From Actinomadura terrae (GTDB taxonomy: Bacteria; Actinomycetota; Actinomycetes; Streptosporangiales; Streptosporangiaceae), in the NCBI RefSeq assembly GCF_022751215.1, contig NZ_JAICDG010000003.1, positions 682,001 to 746,000 of the forward strand: a DNA stretch of 64,000 nt, written 5' to 3'. The notes under the pieces were generated by a model that saw nothing but the letters and a program-made list of their open reading frames with translations, had not been told where the DNA came from and did no database searches. Within the stretch, counting starts at the first letter, position 1, and every line of letters begins with the position of its first letter. The position numbers and the translations under genes were made by a program. Of the stretch, positions 16,993-25,027 are shown in pieces.

Positions 16993-18191
16993 CCGTCGTC
17001 CACCTCCGTGAGAACGGACCCTGGACCGAGCACGAGCTCACCTCGGAGCAGGCCGGTGCCTTAGCCGCCGGGAAACTGGTGCGCGTGACGCCGGGGCCGC
17101 ATTCGGGGCTGTGGCGGGTATGCGACAACGGTTTCGTCGGTGCCGCGCGGACCGGGCCGGCCCGGGATCCGATCGAAGTGCGCGTTCAGCCGAAGATCCG
17201 CATTGATCGTCTCTTCTTCCTCTTGGGCTATGCCCAAAAGCCGCGTGGATGGAAGCAGGAGGAGGTGGACGCGGGCGAACGGACCGAACTGCTGCCCGCG
17301 CTCGCCCATGCCTTCGCCCGGGCCGCCGAACGCGCGCTGAGCCAGAGCGTCCTGCTCGGATACCGCGAGACGGAGGAGGCGCTGCCGGTCGTGCGCGGCC
17401 GCGTCCGCGTGAAGGAGCAGATCCAGCGCCGGTTCGGGTTCCCGGTGCCGGTCGAGGTGCGATACGACGACTACACCACTGACATCCCCGAGAACCGGCT
17501 CCTGCTCTCCGCGACCCACCGGCTGCTGCGCCTGCCGGGCGTCCCGGCGGACACGCGCAAGCAGCTCCGGCGCCTGCTGCTCCGGCTCGACGGTGTGACG
17601 CGGCTCGTCCCGGGCATGCCGGTGCCCGGCTGGACGCCGACCAGGCTCAACGCCCGTTACCACACCGCCCTCGGCCTCGCCGAGCTCGTGCTGCGCGGCG
17701 CATCCTACGAGCTCGAAGACGGTACCCATGTCCGGGTGGACGGCCTGATGCTGGAGATGTGGCGGGTCTTCGAGGACTTCCTCACCGTCGCCCTCGCTGA
17801 GGCGCTGCGTCCCCACGGCGGGACCGTCCGGCTCCAGGACCTCCGCCATCACTTCGACCACGCCCGGCGGGTCTCGCTGCGCCCCGACCTCGTCTACTAC
17901 ACCGTGGACGGGCGTCCGCAGGCCGTGGTGGACGCGAAGTACAAGATCGAGGAGTCTGCGGGCAAACACGAGTCTGACCTCTACCAGCTCCTCGCCTACT
18001 GCACCGTCCTGGGACTGGACCGCGGCCATCTCGTCTACGCGGAGGGAATGGGCGCCCCCTACGCCCACCACGTGGTCGGGACGCCGGACCTGCGCATCGT
18101 GGAGAGCGCGCTCGACCTTTCGCTGCCGTCCGGTGACCTTCTCGCCCAGGTCGAGGATCTGGCGCACCGGATTCTCACGAGAAGGTTCTGA
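16989..18191 (+). CDS. mcrC: McrC: nuclease subunit of McrBC
   Basis: 400 residues starting at the GTG that overlaps the mcrB stop. The N-terminal half carries the family's conserved beta-rich region (VRVQPKIRIDRLFFLLGYA, then the RGRV and YDDYTTDIPENRLL segments) that contacts McrB. The C-terminal half is a PD-(D/E)XK nuclease with RPDLVYY (Asp about 300) and VDAKYK (Asp about 315, Lys about 317), so the catalytic set is intact. Length and order are normal for McrC. It would cut DNA once the McrB motor is engaged. Confidence 0.95.
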   Translation: MTVVHLRENGPWTEHELTSEQAGALAAGKLVRVTPGPHSGLWRVCDNGFVGAARTGPARDPIEVRVQPKIRIDRLFFLLGYAQKPRGWKQEEVDAGERTELLPALAHAFARAAERALSQSVLLGYRETEEALPVVRGRVRVKEQIQRRFGFPVPVEVRYDDYTTDIPENRLLLSATHRLLRLPGVPADTRKQLRRLLLRLDGVTRLVPGMPVPGWTPTRLNARYHTALGLAELVLRGASYELEDGTHVRVDGLMLEMWRVFEDFLTVALAEALRPHGGTVRLQDLRHHFDHARRVSLRPDLVYYTVDGRPQAVVDAKYKIEESAGKHESDLYQLLAYCTVLGLDRGHLVYAEGMGAPYAHHVVGTPDLRIVESALDLSLPSGDLLAQVEDLAHRILTRRF

Positions 18192-18375
18192 ACGCGGCGC
18201 TTGAGCTCCGCGTCGGACCCCCGTCAGCCCTCGCGCGCCTCGTCCTCGTGCGCGCGGCTTACTCACGGGTTTCAGGATTCGGGGTACCGGTTTTCGCCAC
18301 TGTGTGTGCGGGGGCGGGTGCTGGGCGTAGCTTTCTGCTCGTCGGCCAGGGATGGCGGGGGCGAGCGGAGGGGTG

Positions 18376-18774
18376 ATGAACCGGACGATCTTGCTGGCGG
18401 CGGTGGCGGGGTTCGTTTCGATCGCGTTCGCGCCGCCGACGCCGGTCGGGACGCTCGCGCAGGCTCGGGGGCCGCGGCAGGCGGGGCGCGCCGAGTCTGG
18501 GTTGTCGTTCATGTGCTGGGCGCCCGGGGGTGGGCGGTACTGCCTGGACGTGCTCGTGCCGGCGGGGCGGCGGCTCGTGGTTCGGGACCGCTCGTCCAGG
18601 GAGGCGGTCTCGTTCGCGGTGTTCGTCGGCGGGGCCGAGGTGGGCGGGGGGACGTTGGTGGCGGGGGAGGAGAAGGCGGTGTGGCGGAACGGCGGGGCGG
18701 ACGCGGTCACGGTCAGCGTGGACGTGCGGGGAGCGGGGACGTGGGCGGAGGGGACGGTGACCACCCCGCGGTGA
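18376..18774 (+). CDS. Small secreted protein of unknown function
   Basis: 132 residues from the ATG at 18376, which follows GGAGGGG at good spacing; an upstream in-frame ATG at 18352 is less likely. The N-terminus (MNRTILLAAVAGFVSIAFA) is a signal peptide. The mature part is short, Gly/Val/Ala-rich and probably a beta-sandwich, with two cysteines (MCWAP and YCLDV) that could form a disulfide outside the cell. I recognise no family. It is convergent with the CMD-family gene three bases away and is unlikely to belong to the mcrBC unit. Confidence 0.6.
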   Translation: MNRTILLAAVAGFVSIAFAPPTPVGTLAQARGPRQAGRAESGLSFMCWAPGGGRYCLDVLVPAGRRLVVRDRSSREAVSFAVFVGGAEVGGGTLVAGEEKAVWRNGGADAVTVSVDVRGAGTWAEGTVTTPR

Positions 18775-18777
18775 CGG

Positions 18778-19341
18778 TCAGTCGGTGACGCGCAGGACGC
18801 GGAGCTGGAAGGCGATCACGCGGTAGTAGCCGACGAGGGTGACCAGCTCGTACAGGAGGTTCAGGCCGAGGGACGCGGTGGCCTCGGCGAAGGCGGTGTC
18901 GGTGAGGTCGCCGGTGGCGGCCAGTTCGCGGGCGGCGGCGAGGACGGCGGTCTCGGACGGGTCGTCCAGCGGGCATGCGGTGCCCGCGCGGACGGCCTCG
19001 ATCTGCTCCTCGGTCAGCCCCGCCCGCTGTGCCGCGTGGGCGTGGACGGCCCATTCGTATTCGGAGTGCTCGTGCGCGGCGACGGTGAGGATCGCCAGTT
19101 CCTTCTGCCGGGCGGTGAAGCCGGTGCGGTAGCGGACGGCGTTGCCGAGTTCTTGCAGGGCGTCGCCGAGGTCCGGGCTGAGCAGCATGCCGTTGAAGGG
19201 GCCGCGCAGGCGGCCCTCGTCGTCGGCGAGCGGGAACGGGCGCGGGCCGGTGGCGCGGGCGCTGTCGAGCAGCCGATCGTAGAGCGCGCGTTGCTCGTCG
19301 GTGAGGTCCGCGGGGCGGAGCGCGTCGACGCGGGCTGGCAT
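18778..19341 (-). CDS. Carboxymuconolactone decarboxylase family protein
   Basis: 187 residues of the CMD/AhpD-like fold. A helical core carries RQKELAILTVAAHEHSEYEW and HAHAAQRAGLTEEQI, the usual CMD-domain features with acidic and His residues in place of the AhpD CxxC. In aromatic-acid degradation such proteins decarboxylate carboxymuconolactone, but many relatives have other or unknown substrates. It lies 24 bp downstream of the EthD-like gene on the same strand, and both are divergent from the IclR regulator, so it is probably controlled by it. Confidence 0.85.
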   Translation of the reverse strand: MPARVDALRPADLTDEQRALYDRLLDSARATGPRPFPLADDEGRLRGPFNGMLLSPDLGDALQELGNAVRYRTGFTARQKELAILTVAAHEHSEYEWAVHAHAAQRAGLTEEQIEAVRAGTACPLDDPSETAVLAAARELAATGDLTDTAFAEATASLGLNLLYELVTLVGYYRVIAFQLRVLRVTD

Positions 19342-19365
19342 TCATGTCCCCCGGGTGTGTGTGGT

Positions 19366-20019
19366 TCAGCGGGTGTTTCCGGCGGGTGCGCCGAAGGTGG
19401 AGTGGTGGGCGAACAGGCGGCGTTCGTCGGCGAGAGCGTGCCGCATGATCTTTGTGCGCCACGGTGTGCTCGTCGCGGCGCGGTAGGGCTCGGTGTCGAA
19501 CACCGAGGGGTCGTCGATCTCGTGCAGGGTGAGCAGGCGCGGCGCGTCCCCGTCTTCGAGGGCGAAGCGGCGGACGCGGCGCCAGCCCGGGATCGCGAGC
19601 AGGGCGGGGACGTGCTCGCGCGCGTACCAGTCGTCGAGGTCGGCGGCGTGGCCGGGTTCGACCGTGAGGGAGCGTGCCAGCAGGAGGGGCGGGGGTGCGG
19701 CGGCGGGGGTTCCGTGCTCGTCCAGCAGGCGGTAGACGCGGCGCTCGAAGACCTCCAGCGCGGCGATCACCGACCGCTCCCGGTCGCTGCGGTGTTCGCG
19801 CAGGTCGCGGTAGCGGGACGTGTGGAGGACGGCGAGGTCCAGGTCGTACCATGCGAGCCAGGACGGCGTCGCGCCGTCGGCCGCGCGGTACCGGTGACCT
19901 CGGTGGACGCCGGGCAGGGCGAGCCTGGCGGGGCCGTGTTCGGCGTCGTACCAGTCGTGGAACGCCGCCTCGCCGCCGTCGCGCGGCTGCGACAGGACGT
20001 AGAGCAGGCCTTCCGCCAC
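19366..20019 (-). CDS. EthD-like / dimeric alpha-beta barrel protein
   Basis: 217 residues that appear as two tandem alpha-beta-barrel halves. Each half holds a similar W-Y-x-x-E-H element: FHDWYDAEHGPARL near the start and LDDWYAREHVPALL near residue 130, each followed by an L-x-x-PG-[VW]-x-x-x-x-R-[YF] stretch. Such DABB/EthD-like proteins accompany ring-degrading or oxidising enzymes, though the chemistry is often unknown. It is the first gene of a two-gene unit with the CMD protein, reading away from the IclR gene. A perfect inverted repeat lies about 65 bp before its start. Confidence 0.7.
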   Translation of the reverse strand: MAEGLLYVLSQPRDGGEAAFHDWYDAEHGPARLALPGVHRGHRYRAADGATPSWLAWYDLDLAVLHTSRYRDLREHRSDRERSVIAALEVFERRVYRLLDEHGTPAAAPPPLLLARSLTVEPGHAADLDDWYAREHVPALLAIPGWRRVRRFALEDGDAPRLLTLHEIDDPSVFDTEPYRAATSTPWRTKIMRHALADERRLFAHHSTFGAPAGNTR

Positions 20020-20083
20020 GGTGGACCCTCCCGATCGGTCGGTGCGTTCCCGTGCCGGGAGCGGTCGGCAGCGGGTAGGTTTG

Positions 20084-20115
20084 TTCTACTGACGAACATG
20101 TGTACGTCAGTAGAA
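20084..20115. promoter_or_regulatory. Probable IclR operator (perfect 11-bp inverted repeat)
   Basis: TTCTACTGACG and CGTCAGTAGAA are exact inverted copies separated by 10 bases. They lie in the 119-bp gap between the divergent EthD-like and IclR genes. The right arm ends 23 bases before the IclR start, so binding would block or activate both promoters. IclR-family proteins bind inverted repeats of this type as tetramers. Confidence 0.75.
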
Positions 20116-20138
20116 TACTTTGAGGGCGGGAGTCAGGG

Positions 20139-20915
20139 ATGTCAAGGCAGGACCCCGATGTGATCGACTCGGTCGAGAAGGCGTTCCGCGTGCTGGAGAC
20201 GTTCTCGGCGGAGCATCCGTCGCTGACCGTCAGCGAGGCCGCCGAGCTGACCGGGCTGTCCCGCGCGACCGCGCGGCGCATCCTTCTGACCTGCGTCCGG
20301 CTCGGTTTCGCCGAGGTGGACGACCGCCGGTTCCGGCTGCTGCCGCGCGTGCTGCGGCTCGGGTACGGCTACCTCGCGTCGCTTCCGATCTGGGACCGGG
20401 CACAGCCGCACATGCGGCGGCTGGCCGACGAGGTGCGCGAGTCGTGCTCGGCCGCCACGCTGGACGGCGGGGAGATCGTCTACGTCGCCCGCGTCCCCGC
20501 GAACCGGAGCATGTCGATCGTGCTCAACGTCGGCTCGCGGCTGCCCGCCTACCCCACGTCGATGGGGCGCGTGCTGCTGGCCGCGCTGCCGCCGGACGCG
20601 CTGCGCGAGCACCTCGCCGCGATCCGGCTGGAGCCGCTCACCCCGCACACGATCACCGACCCCGGCGAGCTGGAGAAGGAGCTCGACCGGGTGCGGGAGC
20701 GCGGATACGCGCTGGTGGACGGGGAGCGCGAGGAGGGCGTGCGCTCGGCGGCGGCGCCGGTGCGCGACGGGACCGGCGCCGTGATCGCGGCCATCAACGT
20801 CTCGGCCAACGCGGGACGGGTGTCGGTGGACGAGCTGCGCGAGCACCAGGTCCCGCTGCTGCTCCGGACGGCGGACGCGATCTCCCGCGACATCGGCTTC
20901 GTCCCCGCCCCCTGA
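20139..20915 (+). CDS. IclR-family transcriptional regulator (PcaR/PobR-like)
   Basis: 258 residues. The N-terminal winged helix (DSVEKAFRVLETF, LTVSEAAELTGLSRATARRIL) is followed by the IclR effector-binding domain (ATLDGGEIVYVARVP, YPTSMGRVLLAAL, AAPVRDGTGAVIAAINVSA). The TSMGRVLLA and INVSA elements fit the PcaR/PcaU/PobR branch, whose ligands are aromatic acids or dicarboxylates. The gene lies between the CMD/EthD unit and the transporter/SDR unit, so it probably controls both. The perfect repeat before its start supports autoregulation. Confidence 0.93.
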   Translation: MSRQDPDVIDSVEKAFRVLETFSAEHPSLTVSEAAELTGLSRATARRILLTCVRLGFAEVDDRRFRLLPRVLRLGYGYLASLPIWDRAQPHMRRLADEVRESCSAATLDGGEIVYVARVPANRSMSIVLNVGSRLPAYPTSMGRVLLAALPPDALREHLAAIRLEPLTPHTITDPGELEKELDRVRERGYALVDGEREEGVRSAAAPVRDGTGAVIAAINVSANAGRVSVDELREHQVPLLLRTADAISRDIGFVPAP

Positions 20916-20997
20916 ACCGCTCCCACGAATCCTCAACGCCGCCGTCGCACACTCGCCTCTTGACCTGGTCGGAGAGGTCGGTCACACTCGCCATCTG

Positions 20998-21021
20998 ACT
21001 GACGTACAACTGTGCGACTGG
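20998..21021. promoter_or_regulatory. Possible weaker IclR site before the transporter gene
   Basis: ACTGACG, identical to part of the perfect operator's left arm, is followed after the same 10-base gap by CGACTGG, a degenerate match to the right arm (four of seven bases). It lies about 20-40 bases before the transporter start. This is the only sequence hint that the transporter/SDR unit shares the regulator. Confidence 0.4.
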
Positions 21022-21039
21022 CGAACAAGAGGAACCGCG

Positions 21040-22389
21040 ATGTCCAGTGCCGCTTCCGCCCTACGGACCGCCTTCACCACGAGACTCTGGCTGACGGTCC
21101 TGGTCGCCCTCGCCCTCGGCGCCGCGCTCGGCCTCGCGGCGCCGGACGCGGGAGCGTCCCTGCAACCGCTCGGCGACGGCTTCATCTCGCTGATCCGGAT
21201 GCTCGTCGGGCCGGTGATCTTCTGCACGATCGTCACCGGCATCGTCTCGGCGGGCGCGCTCGCGGGCATGGGCCGGATCGGCGTCAAGGCACTGGTCTAC
21301 TTCGAGGTCGTCACCACGATCGCGCTGATCATGGGCCTGGTGGTGATGGACGTCCTGCGGCCCGGCGACGGCGTCCACGCGGACCCGAACGCCATCAAGC
21401 TCGCCGGGAAGGCCGGCGAGTACGCGACCGAGGGCGAGCACCAGCACTGGTACGACTTCCTCGTCAACACGATCCCCGACAGCGTCGTCGGCGCGTTCGT
21501 GGACGGCAACGTCCTCCAGATCCTGCTGGTCTCGGTGCTGTTCGCGATCGCGGTCAAGATGATGGGCGAGCGCGGCGCCCCCATCGGACGCGGCGTCGAG
21601 CGGGTCGGCGAGGCCGTGTTCGGCATCGTCAAGCTGGTCATGTACCTGGCGCCGTTCGGGGCGTTCGGCGCGATGGCCTACACCACCGGCAAGTTCGGGA
21701 CGAAGACGCTCACGAGCCTCGGCACGTTCGTCGGCCTGTTCTGGCTGACCGGGATCGTCTTCTGCCTCGTCGTGCTCGGCACCGTCGCCCGGATCTGCGG
21801 CATCCGCGTCCTGCCCCTGTACCGCTACTTCAAGGACGAGCTGCTCATCACCCTCGGCACCGCCAACTACGAGGCCGTGATGCCGCAGCTCATCGAGAAG
21901 CTGGAGCGGCTCGGCTGCCCGAAGCCGATCGTCGGGCTCGTCGTCCCGTCCGGGTACGCGTTCAACTCCGACGGCGTCTGCCTCTACATGGGGTTCGCGG
22001 GCCTGTACATCGCGCAGGCCTTCGACATCGACCTGTCGATCTGGCAGCAGCTCGGCCTGCTCGCGGTGTTCCTGCTGACCTCCAAGGGCGGCGCCGGGAT
22101 CGCGGGCGCGGGGTTCGTGCTGCTCGCGGCCACGCTCTCGACCACGGGCACCGTCCCGGTCGCGGGAATCATGCTGATCTTCGGCGTCGACCGGTTCCTG
22201 TCGATGATGCGCGGCATCGTGAGCCTGTGCGGGCAGATGCTGGCGAGCATCGTCGTCAGCGTGTGGGAGGGGGTCTTCGACCGCGAACGGGCGCTGCTGG
22301 TGCTGTCCGGGAGGGCCCCCGTCGAGGACGGGCCGTCCTCGACCGACCCCGCGCCCTCGGCCGCAGCCGCGGTGGGAGGCAACGCGTGA
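21040..22389 (+). CDS. dctA: C4-dicarboxylate/H+ or Na+ symporter, DctA type
   Basis: 449 residues of the dicarboxylate/amino acid:cation symporter family, with about eight membrane segments and two re-entrant hairpins. Recognisable elements are IRMLVGPVIFCTIVTGI near residue 50, PSGYAFNSDG for the family's GYSFN-DG substrate loop, and LLTSKGGAGIAGAGFV for the TSKG-AGV hairpin. The C-terminal ~30 residues are a loose tail. It would import succinate, fumarate, malate or related acids. The SDR gene begins within its stop (GTGA). Its position after the IclR gene suggests induction by the transported compound. Confidence 0.9.
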   Translation: MSSAASALRTAFTTRLWLTVLVALALGAALGLAAPDAGASLQPLGDGFISLIRMLVGPVIFCTIVTGIVSAGALAGMGRIGVKALVYFEVVTTIALIMGLVVMDVLRPGDGVHADPNAIKLAGKAGEYATEGEHQHWYDFLVNTIPDSVVGAFVDGNVLQILLVSVLFAIAVKMMGERGAPIGRGVERVGEAVFGIVKLVMYLAPFGAFGAMAYTTGKFGTKTLTSLGTFVGLFWLTGIVFCLVVLGTVARICGIRVLPLYRYFKDELLITLGTANYEAVMPQLIEKLERLGCPKPIVGLVVPSGYAFNSDGVCLYMGFAGLYIAQAFDIDLSIWQQLGLLAVFLLTSKGGAGIAGAGFVLLAATLSTTGTVPVAGIMLIFGVDRFLSMMRGIVSLCGQMLASIVVSVWEGVFDRERALLVLSGRAPVEDGPSSTDPAPSAAAAVGGNA

Positions 22390-23222
22390 CGGGACGGTTC
22401 GAAAACGGATCGGAGCTCGGGGCGGGCGGCAGGCTGGCGGGCAAGGTCGCGCTCGTCACCGGCGCGGGCAGCGCCGGACCCGGCTGGGGCAACGGGCGCG
22501 CGACCGCCGTCGTGTTCGCGCGCGAGGGTGCCCGGGTGTTCGCGGTCGACCGGGACGCCGCGTCCCTCGCCCGGACGATGGAGCTGATCGAGGAGACCGG
22601 GGGAGAGGGCCGCCCCTACGAGTGCGACGTGACCGACGCCGCCGCCGTCGCCACCATGACCGAGGCGTGCCAGGCGGTCTACGGGCGGATCGACGTGCTG
22701 GTCTGCAACGTCGGCGGGTCGCGTCCGGGCGGCGCGGCCGACCTCGACGAGGAGACCTGGGACGGGCAGCTCGGCCTGAACCTCACGAGCGCCTACCTGG
22801 CCTGCCGGAGCGTCCTCCCGGTGATGCGCGAGCAGGGCGGCGGCGCCATCGTCAACATCGCCTCGACGTCCGGGATCCGCTACACCGGCTCGCCGCAGGC
22901 CGCCTACGCGGCGGCGAAGGCGGGCGTGATCCAGCTGTCGCGGGTCACCGCCGTCGAGCACGCGGAGTACGGCATCCGGGTCAACACGGTCGTGCCCGGC
23001 CAGCTGCACACGCCGATGGTGGAGGCGCGCCTGGCCGCCCAGCGCACCGGCGGCAACATCGGACGCCTGCTCCGGGAACGGCTCGGCCGCATCCCGCTCG
23101 GCTTCATGGGGGACGGCCGCGACACCGCCCACGCGGCGCTGTTCCTGGCGTCCGACGAGGCGCGGTTCGTGACCGGCACGGAGATCGTCGTGGACGGCGG
23201 GATGACCGCCCGCTGCGACTGA
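22386..23222 (+). CDS. SDR-family NAD(P)-dependent oxidoreductase
   Basis: 278 residues, starting at a GTG that overlaps the transporter stop. The Rossmann glycine motif is TGAGSAGPGWGNGR, a longer loop than the classical TGxxxGxG. Other signatures are CNVGG for the NAG motif, IASTSGIRY for the catalytic Ser, and AYAAAKAG for the Tyr-Lys pair. It ends with the usual FVTGTEIVVDGGMT. It should oxidise or reduce a hydroxyl/carbonyl on a compound handled by the same cluster, possibly one brought in by the coupled transporter. The substrate cannot be read from the sequence. Confidence 0.88.
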   Translation: MTGRFENGSELGAGGRLAGKVALVTGAGSAGPGWGNGRATAVVFAREGARVFAVDRDAASLARTMELIEETGGEGRPYECDVTDAAAVATMTEACQAVYGRIDVLVCNVGGSRPGGAADLDEETWDGQLGLNLTSAYLACRSVLPVMREQGGGAIVNIASTSGIRYTGSPQAAYAAAKAGVIQLSRVTAVEHAEYGIRVNTVVPGQLHTPMVEARLAAQRTGGNIGRLLRERLGRIPLGFMGDGRDTAHAALFLASDEARFVTGTEIVVDGGMTARCD

Positions 23223-23224
23223 TC

Positions 23225-23257
23225 GGCGGCCACTTTCGGCCGTTTCCGCCTTTTCTT
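23225..23257 (+). terminator. Likely intrinsic terminator after the SDR gene
   Basis: GGCGG and CCGCC, with an inner GGCC/GGCC pair, can form a hairpin immediately after the SDR stop codon. It is followed by TTTTCTT, giving the shape of an intrinsic terminator in a very GC-rich genome. Confidence 0.45.
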
Positions 23258-23423
23258 CGAACCCCCTGTGAATTCTTGGTGCTGCGAGAGGGGTGTTATG
23301 GGGTAATTGGTGGCGGCAAGGGCGAAACGTGACAAAGATTGTTGATCAAGCCGGGGGCTTCGCGGAATGGCGGGCCGGGTACAAGGTGATCGACACAATT
23401 CGATACCTCGCCCCGGAGTTCAG

Positions 23424-24236
23424 ATGCGCCTACCCCGCCCCTGTCTGATCGCATTCGGAGTGGCGGCGTTCACCGCCGGTTCGCTCGCCCTGCCCGCCAC
23501 CGCGTCGGCGGCCGGGCCCGACTACGTCGCCCTCGGCGACTCCTACTCCTCCGGCACGGGCGCGGGGGACTACGATCCCGCGAGCGGGGCGTGCAACCGC
23601 AGTGCCAACGCCTATCCCAACCTGTGGGCGGCGTCCCATTCCACCAGCTCCTACAGGTTCGCCGCCTGCTCCGGGGCGACCACCGACACGGTCGCGAGCG
23701 GGCAGCTCGGGTCGCTCGGCTCCGACACCGACCTCGTGAGCATCACGGTCGGCGGCAACGACGCAGGTTTCTCCGACGTCATGCAGACCTGCGTCCTCCA
23801 TTCGGAGGCGGACTGCCTGAGAGCGGTCGACGCCGCCAAGGTCTACATCAGGAACACGCTTCCGGGACGGCTCGACTCGGTCTATTCCAAGATCCGGACG
23901 AAGGCGCCGTCCGCGCGGGTCGTGGTGCTCGGATATCCGCGGCTCTACAAGATCGTGAAAGTGTGCGTGGGGCTGAGCAACACCAAGCGCACCGCGCTCA
24001 ACGGCGCCGCCGACGCGCTCGACACCACGGTCTCGGCCGCGTCCGACCGCGCCGGATTCACCTTCTCCGACGTCCGGGACGAGTTCGCCGGGCACGAGCT
24101 GTGCTCCGGCGACGACTGGCTCAACTCGGTGACGCTGCCGATCGAGTCGTCCTACCACCCGACGGCCCTGGGCCAGCGGCTCGGCTACCTGCCGGCCTTC
24201 ACCGGCTCCGCGAAGCTCGTGCACGCCCTTACCTAA
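23424..24236 (+). CDS. Secreted SGNH/GDSL esterase-lipase
   Basis: 270 residues from the ATG at 23424; a longer frame starts at 23367 but would bury the signal peptide. The signal peptide runs to about ATASAAG. The SGNH blocks are all present: GDSYSSGTGAG with the nucleophile Ser, the ITVGGNDAGF block with Gly and Asn, and SSYHPTALGQ with the catalytic His. Several cysteines fit the disulfide-bonded Streptomyces lipase/SGNH secreted family. It would hydrolyse esters outside the cell. It stands alone, with a strong hairpin terminator 17 bp after its stop. Confidence 0.93.
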   Translation: MRLPRPCLIAFGVAAFTAGSLALPATASAAGPDYVALGDSYSSGTGAGDYDPASGACNRSANAYPNLWAASHSTSSYRFAACSGATTDTVASGQLGSLGSDTDLVSITVGGNDAGFSDVMQTCVLHSEADCLRAVDAAKVYIRNTLPGRLDSVYSKIRTKAPSARVVVLGYPRLYKIVKVCVGLSNTKRTALNGAADALDTTVSAASDRAGFTFSDVRDEFAGHELCSGDDWLNSVTLPIESSYHPTALGQRLGYLPAFTGSAKLVHALT

Positions 24237-24253
24237 AGGCGCCGGGACACAAG

Positions 24254-24283
24254 GGAAGGGGCGGACGCTCGTCCGCCCCTTCC
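24254..24283. terminator. Strong hairpin between convergent genes
   Basis: A 13-14 bp perfect stem (GGAAGGGGCGGACG against CGTCCGCCCCTTCC) with a tiny loop lies between the SGNH gene and the convergent membrane-protein gene. It is not followed by a clear U-tract, but the position suggests a bidirectional terminator. Confidence 0.7.
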
Positions 24284-24318
24284 GCATGTTCTCGGCCACG
24301 TGTTCTCAGCGTGTGTTC

Positions 24319-24915
24319 TCAGCGGGCGGCGCGGCGGCGGCGCCAGTAGGCGACGGTCACGGCGGCCAGGAGCGGGCCCCACAGCACGAGCGGCAGGTAG
24401 GCGCCGTACGCGAGCGCGCCCTCCCAGGTGTTCAGGTCCATGGGGTTCGGGCCCTCGACGGGACGTCCCTGGACGGTCTGCGCCCTGGGGACGAACACGG
24501 CCAACGTCCCCCACAGGGGCGTCAGGACGGCCGCGCCCAGCGCGGCGGGGACGACGGCGCCCAGCGTCGGGACGCGGCGTCCGCGCAGGAACGGCACCCA
24601 GCGCGGGAACACCTCGCCCCAGGTGGCCACCAGCCCGATCGCGGTGAAGGCGAGCCCTTCCGACAGCAGCGACAGCAGCAGGACGTAGACCTCGACGGGC
24701 AGCCAGGACGGCAGGTTGCCGTCGGCCCCGTCGGCGCCCGCGCCGTTGACGATCGGCACGTGCAGGGTGATGCCGACGATCCGCCAGAGGCTGGACGGGA
24801 GCACGAGGAAGGGGATGGCGAGGGCGGCGGTCCGCGCCCAGCGGGGCACGCCGGCGGCGGGGGCGTGGGCGGCCCGCCAGGCCGCGCCCACTCGGGCGGT
24901 GGCGACGGTGGTCAT
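24319..24915 (-). CDS. Four-TM membrane protein of unknown function
   Basis: 198 residues with about four hydrophobic segments (near 30-50, 75-98, 120-140 and 168-190). It ends in a basic YWRRRRAAR tail, which suggests a cytoplasmic C-terminus. An extracytoplasmic loop carries WRIVGITLHVP and WLPVEVY, motifs I cannot assign. It stands alone between the SGNH gene and the flippase-like gene. Transport or sensing cannot be inferred. Confidence 0.6.
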   Translation of the reverse strand: MTTVATARVGAAWRAAHAPAAGVPRWARTAALAIPFLVLPSSLWRIVGITLHVPIVNGAGADGADGNLPSWLPVEVYVLLLSLLSEGLAFTAIGLVATWGEVFPRWVPFLRGRRVPTLGAVVPAALGAAVLTPLWGTLAVFVPRAQTVQGRPVEGPNPMDLNTWEGALAYGAYLPLVLWGPLLAAVTVAYWRRRRAAR

Positions 24916-25027
24916 GCCCTCAAGATCGCAGCGCGGGCCGGGCGCGGGGATCGCCTGAGCGGGGGAACCGCATCCCCCGTACAGGTGAGCCCGCTAATGA
25001 TCTACAACGTAAAGGAGCCGGGCGGGT

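Noticed and set aside
1..18191. Prophage or integrative element as the source of the defence island
   Set aside because: No integrase, portal, terminase, transfer gene or flanking tRNA attachment site is visible in the window; the island may still be mobile beyond the left edge.
23280..23423. Possible riboswitch upstream of the SGNH esterase gene
   Set aside because: The leader has purine-rich stretches but I could not fit the conserved core of any riboswitch class, and a secreted esterase is not a usual target.
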